From Darksidea phi (lineage: Eukaryota; Ascomycota; Dothideomycetes; Pleosporales; Lentitheciaceae), in the NCBI GenBank assembly GCA_030770425.1, contig JASJFT010000004.1:558001-622000 (forward strand): a stretch of DNA of 64,000 nt. Direction: 5' to 3'. Made by a program: the position numbers and the translations under genes. This document shows positions 54,420 to 64,000 of this stretch, piece after piece. The notes under the pieces were generated by a model. The model was not told where the DNA came from. It worked only from the letters and a program-made list of their open reading frames with translations, and did no database searches. Each line of letters opens with the position of its first letter. The first letter of the stretch is position 1.

Positions 54420-55326
54420 TCAACCCGAAGACGTGTGGTAGGTAGATGCGTTCTTGCATATCGAGGTGAAGTCGTTCCGACTCCAGTCTGCCACGCCCAT
54501 GCTCGAAGAGGGCATGAGGCAGCAAGAAGAGGCGGTACAGGGAAAAGAACTAACAGTCCACATGTCAGGATTCTCGAAACTTAGTGTGGGGAATGTGAAG
54601 ATGCTTTGCTGCAAGGAAAACAACGAAACTTACGCGTCAATGAGTCCATCAAACGAGCCCGACGTAGCCTCTGAAGCCTGCGAAAGCGGTGTATATGACC
54701 CCCACATGCCAAAATCCGAAGATACGCACGGTTGAACATTGACGCAGTCTGGAGGGTATTCGGCGTTATAGTGTATTAGCGTCGAATCGAAGATGAGCAT
54801 TTGTAGGAATAAGACGCTCGCTTCGGGAGTGTACGGTGTTATGGGCGATGATGTTGGCTCGCCGATACTATTGTAGCTGCTATAGGAGCCATCGAAGCCT
54901 GCGTTAAACAGCGTCTTGGGGCTCTCTGTGAGGTACGGGCTAGGCGACCTAGTATAGGAAGATGTCATCTCGCTACCAAGGCCATCAGAGCCTAGACGTG
55001 ATAGTTGTAATAATGATGGCTTCAGAGAGCGCGACTCCGAAGGGATTCGAGTAATGCTGCCCTTCTCTGGATGGGTAATTAGCACAATGGTACGAAGACA
55101 ATAACGAAGATAGGGAAACCGGGCCCGTACCTGGGTGAGAGCTGAAAGTTCTCAAATGCTGTACCCACTCGCTTTTCCCATGTGCCTTCCTTCCGCTCAC
55201 GTATTGGCACGTAACTCCGCTTCTGGTACATCGTCGGCAGCTTGGTTTTCCTCCGTCACACTTGACCTTCCTCTCCCTGCACCTCGCACAAGCAACGTGC
55301 TTAGCTTCCTGCGTTGGCAACACCAT
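54420..55326 (-). CDS. Small Zn2Cys6 binuclear-cluster transcription factor
   Basis: Exons 55326-55131, 55066-54634 and, less surely, 54579-54420 give about 262 aa. The DNA-binding cluster at residues 13-40 is perfect: C-x2-C-x6-C-x6-C-x2-C-x6-C (CARCRERKVKCDGG, PSCRRCTRSGVTC), with the basic residues between cysteines 2 and 3 that contact DNA. A Ser/Pro/Tyr-rich middle follows (SSYTRSPSPYLTESPKTLF, ITPYTPEASVLFLQMLIF). The first two junctions are in phase. The 3' end is uncertain: after 54634 several acceptors fit, and a frame past 54420 (DDYRTALMIGMRAFII) also looks protein-like, so the true gene may extend to about 54344. No fungal_trans middle-homology domain is seen. It is flanked by gene-poor DNA and its target is unknown. 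Confidence 0.65.
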
Positions 55327-58300
55327 GCTTCAAACGATCCGAATCAACAAAATGTGCAAGTACCGAAAAGTAGCTGTCGAGGTACACTTCGTTTGTATGC
55401 CGGGAAAGACGATGACCTTCCTCCATGGGTCACTCCTTCAGCTTATAAGCAAGCTATCCTCAGCTCTCGCCACAACCACAACCACAAACAACTCTCATTC
55501 CGCATTCCACCGCTACGGAAACAATTCTACGCTCTTCTTTTCACCGCACTTAGCAAGGCTCGCAAAATGTGGTCGTATAGGGTTATCAGTAGCGACCGGA
55601 CTCAGCTCATAGTACCAAGCTAAGCCTCATAATCAGCCTTATGGCGGCTCGTGGAATGATAGATGCCTCGTTTAAGCGTTTGCTACATATGGTAGGTAGT
55701 CTACGTGTCATAGCACCAGGAATGACGGTATGGCAAAAGATGAGAGATCTTGGCTTCTCAGCCTTATAATTGTTTTGCCTGCCTTGCTGATAGCATGCGT
55801 AGCACCACAATAAGGGCGATTCTGCGAAGTCGCACTGCTTTGAGCGGGAGAGGCTTCCCTCACCGCTCCTTGCTTCATTGGAGCCCACATGCGGTGCCAC
55901 AGTAGGACATTTGGGCAACAAACCTAACGCCTGACGAGAACACAGTGCTGCGCATTCTTACCACGGCATAGCCGAGATGAAAGATATGCCAGTGGTTCCG
56001 ACGTTGCGTCTGTGTACTGTGGTCTTCTGAAAGGTAACACAGGGACTCGTGTAACAAGGACGAAAATAGCTTCGCCTGAGCGAGCGGTGGGGTAGGAACC
56101 GAGGCTTCCTCCTTGTTGCTTTTGCCACGCTCGGGGATCGATCAACGTGTGAAACTAGAAGGGTACCGTTCCTTGAGGAAAATAAAGGAGAGCGTACGAG
56201 AAAGGTTATGTGAGGGATGTCTATGGTCGGCTGGGCACTGCGAAATTGGAAATGTTCTAGTACCCGATGCAAGCTGACTGCAGCCTAAAAGCGCCCTCCT
56301 GCGCCGAAGTTATGAGCGGTTACACCTTGCTCAAGTGCTCTGCTGTGAAGCAGTATTTGCATATGCAACTCTCATCTCTCGAAGCTACGTAACTAAGGAG
56401 ACCGGGATCGGCCCCATAAAAAAACCGTTTTTTGTGGAACGTCTCCAAAAAGATCGAACGATGAGCACGAAAAGCAAATTAGAGCAGCCCGTTGTGTCAC
56501 TGCTAGTCTGAATGACGAAGATTTCCGTGTGAGTGATCGAGAAAGCCGACACAAACATTATGGGGTTAGATAATGCAAGCGCACTAAACTCAACTGGGAG
56601 CCAGCGGGTCAAAATGTAGACCTTTTACCAACAATAGATCTTATAGGAAGACCGGAAGCTAGACTTCCAATGATTTTGCAGTTGAAAATGTCGGCCACTG
56701 ACAAGTGCATAGTGACTTCGCTTCACACCGCCACGTATCTTGTCTACACGGCTTTAGATGCACTTCAAACTGCGTATTTACTACCTATACATACTGTCCG
56801 CTGCACCTAGACTCTGCTCAGTTTACACCAACAGCCTGGTTGCATCATACGCTTCACAACACTACCCTCTTCACCATGCTGCTCTTTACATGCTACTATT
56901 GCATGCTACCCTTTACTAATCCACTATGCAGCTCAAGCTTTCCTTCATGTTTCTCTAGCGATCCTCGCAACTGATCTTCCAACACCCAATGATCTCGGCG
57001 CTCGCAGTGAGAAATTGGCAGCACAGGGGGTGTTGACCTCCTAGTTAACGGCGGATGCATCGACTTCAACTATCACTCCACATTGATATATATTGACCTT
57101 ATATATCGGTATCGACTCTACTAGTAAATAGCATCGTCTCTTTAGCCCCTTTTTGCTATGCTAACAATATACTTAGAAGGATTGTCAGAGCCAAATTGGT
57201 GAAAGTGAAGGACTACTCGGCAATAGCATGTAATTTACGATGACACTTGATGAGAAAGCCTGGTCTGGCGCATGCCAGCCACATTAGGCTTTGGCTGTGG
57301 AGGCGTAAAAGCATGTTGCTGTCGTGTTAACATGTCGGATGGTTCTTTTGCCTTCGCCCTAGATAACTTTCGTATATATTTTTGCTATTCTGTTATCAAG
57401 GAATTTTCCTACAAGCCACTCTCCTTGGCAATAAGAGCAAAGGCGCAGTTTTAAGGATTCTATTTGACTTTTGACTGAGGGCGAAAAGGAGGAAATGAGT
57501 GCTTCCGGGATGGTATATCATCTTGAGGAACAAAATTTTGTTTATGGCTCTGCAGAAGAGCTATGAAACAGTTCTCTTGATGTCTTTGACATCTTGGAAG
57601 ACCCAAGTAACTTGTTTGATTGGATTTATATGGTGGGTCTGTCCCTACAAAAGAGACTCCCACTATGCAAATCCAACCCAGATAGTGGGAGTGTACGCCT
57701 CCCAGTGTTGGAATCGATTTGGAGCTAGTCAATGCGGACATCTTCGAAATGGAAGCGCGAATCTAGAAATCAAGCGATGTACCGAAGGAGTCGTCACCTC
57801 GAATGACTCACCACTACGTTTGCCTGTATGTTAACCTCTATATGATGATAGAGAGTGACATTTTCGATGCCCCGATATGGGAGATTGGGAAATCTGGCAG
57901 CACGGCCTCCATACACGATATTGGGGTAGCAATTTGTATACATAAGCTCATATTTCCTTGTTACGCCTATCACGCAAAAGACAACAATTCACGTGAAAGA
58001 GGTACGAGCTCTTCTTTGTTCAAAAAGATTGCAGGCTGTATAGCAGTATGCGTAAACGATGGTTGTAAGAGAGTGTACTTGGATGATAGCGACCTATGCT
58101 CTGTTACAAGAAGATGCGACTTCGTTTTCGTGTAATCGATATTCTTCAACCCACGACGTAACCCAACACCGCATAGGAACACCGTATGCGGCCTAAAGCC
58201 CAAGGATCTCTTAACATGGAAAGGATAGTCTGTTATCGCGACATTCGGAGCATCCGAACGCAATAGGCCAAAGAAACGATAGACGCAGGAATCGTCGACT

Positions 58301-59745
58301 TGTTAGCACCTCGAGCTACCCCGGACAGATCTCCCTTTATATTCATGTTTGATAAGGGCAAGGTGGTGCCGAGTGGATCGTATCGAAGGAATTCGACTTT
58401 GCCTAAGAAAAGAGAAGATCAACACGGCATTACCGATTTGTGCCTGGCGGTCTGCCGAGTTTAAGCCGCACGCCGCGTTGGAAGGAACGCGAATGTTTCA
58501 GACCCCGTTGAACGCTGACGTACGCCCCCGCTCAAAGGAACGCTCAATGCAGGACTCGGTGCAAACTTCCGAACGCTGCGTCGACGCGCAAGGCCTTGTA
58601 ACGGTGGACCAGGTTTTGCTATTCGAAGATAACAACTTTTGTGGCGAGTTGTATTTACTCATTTGATGGCGGGATGCTGCCTAGGTGTTAGAGACTACGA
58701 TTTGAACCACCATCGTCAATTACTCCCCGCTACACCAGAACGGATCTCACTGCAGTTCTAGTTTCGAACCGCAGAGTTCTGTTCAGCCCATTACTCGCAA
58801 CCCGCCTTCCCCATCGCAGCTTGCTCTAGCCAAAACACGGGCCCCAGGTATACAGCGGGACGACGGGAGAGGATTCTTCAGGAGACAGCCGCAGCGCACC
58901 TGTGCCACCCTAGGTACACATCATTATAGCGCCCTTTTGCCGGTGCTAATGTTGATGCGGGACGGGCAGGGATCGGGGCAAAACGCCCGGATGTTTGCCT
59001 GAAGTGGGAGAAGAAGCAATGGGGTCATAGTGTATGCTGACTGCTGGCTCGTCTCGATTGGGAAGTGTGATGGGATGCGCATGAACGATGCTTTTCGGTA
59101 TTTCAGTACGGAAGAGAATCTGGAGACATTCACGGCTGTGTTGCGCACAAAGTGCAGCATGCACACTCCCATCTGATTTATCTACCCCGCTTTTTAACAA
59201 GTCCCGGCGTTGATAGCGAAGTTTGGTAGAAAGCGGACCTGTTTCGGAACAAGAAGAGGGCCCTCCCGTGATGACCCCGTTCGGTGTTTCACGAGATGAG
59301 CCGAACCGGTTCCGTGGGATCACTTAGCGACAGCGCTATGGTATTGTTGCGAGTCAGGTTGTATTCAGGCACACTTGCCGGGTTGGGCATATTATGGCAG
59401 GCATTTCCTGGTTCCGGTGCGAGGCGAGCGGTGCGGAATATTTGTGTCAAGGCGTGAAGGATCGAAGGGGGATGGCGCCGGCGAAAAGCAACGCGAGAGT
59501 CATTGTAGCTTGGAATGTTGACAAGAGGTATTCATGCGGTATCAATATGTCGCGACCAAGAAATGAAAGCATGTCTAATCTTAACCCAAAGGTCGATAGT
59601 TGCTGGACTTTAGCCGCCGCAACCCCTCACTCCTCCCTCGCTTCACCTGCTCCAAGACGCTATCGTACAACGGCATGCATGTAATGCTTAGAGGAACAGA
59701 AGAGACAACCTTAATTATATCTCGATAACGCCCCTCTGATCCGGA
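55327..59745. other. Gene-poor stretch of 4.4 kb
   Basis: By eye the base composition is more AT-rich than the coding parts. Only short frames occur (such as 57803-58135 plus and 58349-58666 plus), none with recognisable motifs. No terminal repeats or transposase motifs were found. It could hold decayed repeats; a RIP-index scan would tell. Confidence 0.4.
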
Positions 59746-62008
59746 TCAGATTTTCCGCAACACCTTTTCGTCACGGGGATCTCGTGGGATCACGACAACG
59801 GTATCGAGCTCGCGATTCGAGTCCTTGGATTGCATGCGGAAGGAGTCCTTTCCAGCAGATGTTTGCGAGCGGAAATGCGCTTGTGATTCTCCGCTTCGGA
59901 TGGAGATGTCGTCCTTGCTATGGGGCGAGCTCTTGCGGCCTTTGGCTAGAGAGGCGAGCTTTTGTGAGGCAGTGATGAACCAGGGGAGTTTGCCCTGGGG
60001 TTTGACTGAGAAGGGTAATTGTTAGCTTGCTGCGGGGTGGTTGCATAATGGTGGTAGACTTACTTGTCCAGTACTCGCGATGGTCCTCGTCGTCGGGTAC
60101 GATACGACCACCACTGATAAGCTTGGTGATATAAATCATACCATTGAGAGCCGTATATGTCATGAGTCCGGCAATCAGACCATAGGCTGCACTGTAGCCA
60201 AACGGAATGAACATGACCGTGACAAAAGCGGGTACCGCATCGCCAATGTAGCGCCAGTTGATCAAAACGATCTGTCGCATCATCAAGCAACCCACCTGCA
60301 GCGCCATTAGCTCCCCTGCTACTAAACTCTCGGCAGATGGGATGAAACTTACAATAATTAAGGTACAGCCTGTGGCCCATGGCGGAATGGATGCAAAGAT
60401 AGGAGCGAAGAACATAGAGATTAGAAAGCATATGCCACAAGTCATGGCTGTCAAACCTGTCTTTCCTCCCTCGGCGACACCCGCTCCAGACTCGATGAAG
60501 GCTGTTACTGGAGAGCAGCCTAGCAGTGAGCCAATGGAGATGCAGAACGCATCAGTGCAGTAGGCAACGGTTGATCTGGGGAAGTCGCCTGTATCAGGGT
60601 CCACGACACCAGAGAAGCGCGCCATGCTGTACAGCGTGGCCGTGCAGTCGATAATGTCGACATAGAGGAAGGTGAAGAGCGCAAGCACGAATTGCGACTT
60701 GTTATCGGAGATGTTCCAGTCGAGGGCATTCAGCGTGCCGCCAATGGGATGGAAGTCTGCAACCTTGGTGAAGAAGGCCCAGCGGCTATTGCCCTCGGGC
60801 GTGTTTGGGAAGTATGTGAAGGACGTTCCGCGTCTAGGCATGCAAGTCAGCACCCTTGAAACTCTCAACGTGCATATTCCCACTTACGGCCAAGACATGA
60901 TCGAGACAAGTGCAATGCCAACAAGCATAGCGCTTTTGACTTTGAAGGTCATAAGATAAGCCGTGACTAGGCCTCCGCAAAAGATCCCGATCCACATCTA
61001 GATATCATCCGGTTAGCACGATTGTGCATGATGCATGCAGGTGCAATTTAGCCTGCAGTAGCAAAAACTCTACTCACAGTAGGAGAAGTCATCTTGTGAC
61101 TCTTGCAAACGCCATCCACAATGTACTCCGCAGGGCATCCGGCAATGTCGAGAGGCGTCGCACTACCACCTGTTATCGCACCGATACCTGCAGAGTAACT
61201 GAGCCCAATTTCCGAAAGGAACAGGCCGATACCGCAAGCGCTTGCAATCTTCAAGGAGACGGGAATGGTCTTGACGAGCCATTGCCGCATGCCGATTAGA
61301 GATAGAAAGATGAAGACGAAGCCTTCGACAAAGACCGCAGTCAGGGCGAGCTTGTAAGGGATTAGGCCACCACCGTGAAAGCCAACGATCTGGTAGGCGA
61401 AGTATGCATTCAAGCCCATGCCCGGTCTGCGGTTAAAGTTAGCAGGGTTGGTGGTGGAAAGCGGAGTGGGCCAAGTAGCTCACGCAAGACACACGGGCAT
61501 GTTGGTCATGAAACCAAACAAGAACGAACTGAAGCCGGCGATGGCAGCGGTGGCGGTAATCAACGATCGGTGCAAATCTAAAGGGCGTCAGAGAGATGCA
61601 TTCAAGCATGCAGGAGACAATTAACCTTGGACGCAGACTGCGTACTCTGTGTTCGTCTTGCAGAGGGGATCTGTGCCTGTCGAGTCGTTACAAACACAAG
61701 CGCCGCCTGAGTCGGATAGAATCGAGGCCTTTCGGATATCAGTTCGGGTCTTTTCGATTCATAGACATACGTACATTGACGGCGATGATGTAGGCCATGG
61801 TGAAAAATGTCGTGAGGCCAGCCCGAATCTCAGTCGAGAATTTTGTCTTTTTGATCTCCAAGGGCTTGATAATGTCAGTAAATTTTTTGGTGGTTGCAAA
61901 GTAACGAGTACGTACGTGTCCGGAGCCTTCGAGACGGAAGATGCGTCCAAAGGTAGACGATCCTATCGCCTCATTCCAGTTGTCGAGAGTCCTGCGAAAG
62001 AAGGCCAT
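59746..62008 (-). CDS. azgA: AzgA-type adenine/guanine/hypoxanthine permease
   Basis: Nine exons (62008-61916, 61864-61775, 61728-61626, 61577-61484, 61426-61078, 60997-60888, 60833-60353, 60295-60064, 60005-59746) join in phase to about 603 aa. It is a plasma-membrane proton symporter for purine bases, by family. Signature segments are FGRIFRLEGSGH, STEIRAGLTTFFTMAYIIAV, ASILSDSGGACVCND, MPVCLAPGMGLNAYFAYQIV, SLIGMRQWLVKTIPVSLKIA, GIGLFLSEIGLSYS, LYVDIIDCTATLYSMARFSG, CISIGSLLGCSPVTAFIESG and EGGKTGLTAM. The TxxIESGAG region is the conserved substrate-site loop. The length and about 12-14 membrane segments fit the family. Two introns (51 and 57 nt) are multiples of three without stops. The C-terminal tail is cytosolic, Lys/Ser-rich, ending in charged residues. 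Confidence 0.93.
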
Positions 62009-63375
62009 AATGAGCTGAACGGTAATGAGATCAGTAATTATGCTTGCTTAGGGTGCCACAAAGGAATCGGACTATCTCGAGGAGCAAAACTGTCTTTGAA
62101 GCGAGATTTATATAAAGCTCATATGAGGAAGAGCTAGAAAGAAGCAAACTTGTGGTTCCGGGATGAATGGAGACGGCGAGGATTAGCCTCCGAAGCACAT
62201 CCGCGGGAGCAGTGTGTAAAACAAGCCACAACGCAAGCAAGGGCGCTATCAACCTCTCAAATACTAGCAGAGGATGCACCGTGAGTGGAGAAGGTGCAGA
62301 CAGCCTGAAGAGAAGTGGGTTAGAAAATGAGCCCCTTGGCAAGCTGTCAAGTCGTCCCTGACAGGCTATGCGCAATAACCATGGTACAGCTGCATTCGAG
62401 GTTACGGCGGAGATCACACTGTCTGGCAGCCCAAAGGGAACCTTGCGGAAAAAGGAATGGCGGATGGTGTAGCGAGTCAGGGGGGTCGGTGCGCCGCCAG
62501 GGACCGGCTGACGATCTGGGCCAATTGAGGATTCGACCCGAGGGAGCTCAACCCCCGCAGAGGGTGCGCCACTAGCGAAACGGCTTTTGCTAGGGGTCCC
62601 AGTATCAACTATCGGCCAGAACCTGGTCCCTACCCGCAGCGGCCTCACCACCTTCCCCTCTTTGGTTGTGTGTGATGAGAGGGATGAGGTGACCGGTAGT
62701 TCGCTCTGCAGGTTCCCTAGCACTCCGTAGATCGTTTCGATGGGCTTACTTGTTTACCTTAGAGAGGCCGGGTGGTCTCAGACGAAGGCAAATGCGTCAC
62801 TTTGTGATAATCCGCCTGACCTGGAAATCTGCACATGGCCGTATGTGTAGAGACATAGCGAGGTCCGGAACACAAGAAACTGGCTGGCTGGGACGTGGTG
62901 GGACGTGGTACGAGGTGGGCGCTATCTCTCCGACAATGACTTGGTGCAGACCTCCACGTAGGGCACGTGTAGACTATAATTTCTGGCGACGTGGAGAGGG
63001 TCGCCAGGCTGAAGGGGGCGCTTGCTGGCCTTTCCTATCCCTGCACGATGATACAACAGCTGGCTCTGCGCTAGCTCGCCCGTGTCCTCGAGTTCGAAAT
63101 CATTTCCCTTTCACACAGACCAATAAAGCCACAAACGTTGTGTGCGACAGGTCTGCATCTCGTATGCTGCAAAAGGCTGTTGTGAAATGCCGCCTGTCCG
63201 ATCGCGACACATCATCTATCCAGCCGCCTGGTGCCTTTTTCCCTTGTATCTATCTAGTTGCAACTAGCGCCTGTTAATCTGTTTGATCTTCCGTCCCTTT
63301 GTTCGTTTCTGCGTTGCTGATCAGTAGTGGTGAATCTTCTACGGTCCTACGCTTGCGATCTTGCCGCCATCGACC
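62009..63375. promoter_or_regulatory. Divergent promoter region of the AzgA gene and an unknown gene
   Basis: This is 1.37 kb between divergent starts with no supported gene. Near the AzgA start it has TCGG-6 bases-TCGA (62067-62080), one base off the purine-regulator UaY site TCGGN6CCGA. Farther out, five ACGTG/CACGT cores lie within 62893-62993, including a perfect tandem GGGACGTGGT pair (62890-62909) and a CACGTG (62964-62969). Confidence 0.4.
62067..62080. promoter_or_regulatory. Near-consensus UaY-like site upstream of AzgA gene
   Basis: TCGG ACTATC TCGA lies 59 bases upstream of the start codon. The Aspergillus activator UaY binds TCGGN6CCGA in purine-uptake and catabolism genes. One base differs here, so function is only a suggestion. 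Confidence 0.3.
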
Positions 63376-64000
63376 ATGTTTGCTGCGGATCTGTCATGGA
63401 CGGAGGGAGATGGTGCAGAGAAAGTTGGAGAACGGAAAGAGAGAATTGCGCGAGAGCGACCAACGCCCTCCGTGGCGCCTTCGGTCGTGAGCTCTAGAAG
63501 CTCGAGGGGTTCAGTGAGCTCTATCGCGGATGACCGGGAGATGTGGTGGACGTCCAGCCTGAGGAAAGCCAAAAGTCTCAAACCGAACAAGAAGGCTCGC
63601 CCATCAACTAGTCGAAGTACCGCGACACAAGCGACACAACATTCGAGGCACACATCCGTCTCTCTTCCCGAGGCCATCGAAACCGATGATTTTGCCTTGC
63701 ATCATAAGATACGCGACCCTTCATTGCAGCCCGCTTGGACGTACTCCTCCACAATTTCCTCTAGACTGCCTTCTGGGGCACCGCTAGACCCCCCTATGTA
63801 CGAGGTGCCGGAACTCGAGGGCGATTTCTCGTCGCGTTCCACCGGTTCTAGTGGTGGCTCGCGTTCCTCTCGTGAGTCGCACATGCTTTGCCGTTCTGCG
63901 CTGGATTACAGAAGCTAACAATCATACAGATGAACGACAGTGGAGCATGAAAGGTCTCGGCAAGGCCAAAATGATTGATGAGGTCCACGAAGTTCAGCAA
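63376..64000 (+). CDS. 5' part of an unknown Ser/Arg-rich protein, cut by the window edge
   Basis: Exon 1 (63376-63871) and the start of exon 2 (63930 onward) join in phase. The protein starts MFAADLSWTEGDGAEKVGER and continues through a disordered Ser/Thr/Arg/Pro-rich region (VSSRSSRGSVSSIADDREMW, KAKSLKPNKKARPSTSRS) and an acidic Pro piece (PPMYEVPELEGDFSSRS). Exon 2 begins HERQWSMKGLGKAKMIDEVH, which looks more ordered. The intron is GTGAGT...CATACAG with a GCTAACAA branch-like site. The frame is open 15 bases upstream from a TTG, but 63376 is the first ATG. No domain is recognisable in the visible part. Confidence 0.75.

Noticed and set aside
55135..55623. 162-codon plus-strand frame over the zinc-cluster gene
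   Set aside because: It runs antisense to the perfect Zn2Cys6 motif and has no protein features of its own.
61865..61915. Treating the in-frame 51-nt segment of the permease as coding
   Set aside because: It has GT..AG ends with a branch-like CTGAC. Removing it restores the family sequence around LEGSGH, so it is an intron.

Overview
The window reads as nuclear DNA of a filamentous ascomycete (Pezizomycotina; a Dothideomycete is my best guess, not proven). The reasons are short GT..AG introns of about 46-60 nt with CTAAC/CTGAC-like branch sites, genes on both strands without operons, and a Pezizomycotina-style gene set (AzgA purine permease, Fmf-1/Ste11-type HMG factor, Kcs1, Cdc11/Nud1, a UCS myosin chaperone). 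All exon models were built by hand from splice signals and reading-frame phase. No rRNA, tRNA, CRISPR array or intact transposon could be supported.

Layout. 1-2.8 kb: no supported gene. 2.8-9.7 kb: a PH-domain acidic/lysine-rich protein (+), a UBTD-type ubiquitin-like protein whose first exon is only the ATG (+), and a microsatellite-rich unknown protein (-). 10.0-18.1 kb: three minus-strand genes, namely a SulP transporter with STAS and cyclic-nucleotide-binding domains, the GINS subunit Psf1, and a Ste11/Fmf-1-like HMG-box regulator. 18.1-23.9 kb: gene-poor, with one cryptic spliced gene or relic (20.2-21.0 kb) and a few small orphan ORFs. 23.9-31.0 kb: a coiled-coil protein and Sen54 (+), convergent with a UCS chaperone (-). 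31.6-37.1 kb: the septation/mitotic-exit scaffold Cdc11/Nud1 (-), divergent from a conserved nuclear-looking unknown (37.7-40.0 kb, +). 41.2-45.2 kb: inositol hexakisphosphate kinase Kcs1 (+). 45.8-46.8 kb: a short-chain dehydrogenase (+). 47.4-48.3 kb: a secreted precursor with ten Kex2-type repeats (-). 51.3-53.5 kb: a mitochondrial PPR-like protein (+). 54.4-55.3 kb: a small Zn2Cys6 protein (-). 55.3-59.7 kb: gene-poor. 59.7-62.0 kb: an AzgA-type purine permease with nine exons (-). 63.4 kb to the end: the 5' part of an unknown gene (+).

Most genes are housekeeping and do not form one pathway, although Cdc11, the UCS chaperone, Psf1, Sen54 and Kcs1 cover cytokinesis, actomyosin, replication, tRNA splicing and phosphate signalling. 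The best candidate for an undescribed system is the gene at 47419-48262. It encodes a signal peptide followed by ten tandem units built on an I-x-I/L-G-K-P-[ST] core ending in a Trp. Nine units end at a basic KR, KEKR or SR site, and the tenth forms the C-terminus. This is the architecture of a Kex2-processed repeat protein, like fungal alpha-pheromone or dikaritin precursors, but the core matches no alpha-pheromone or ustiloxin-type core that I know.
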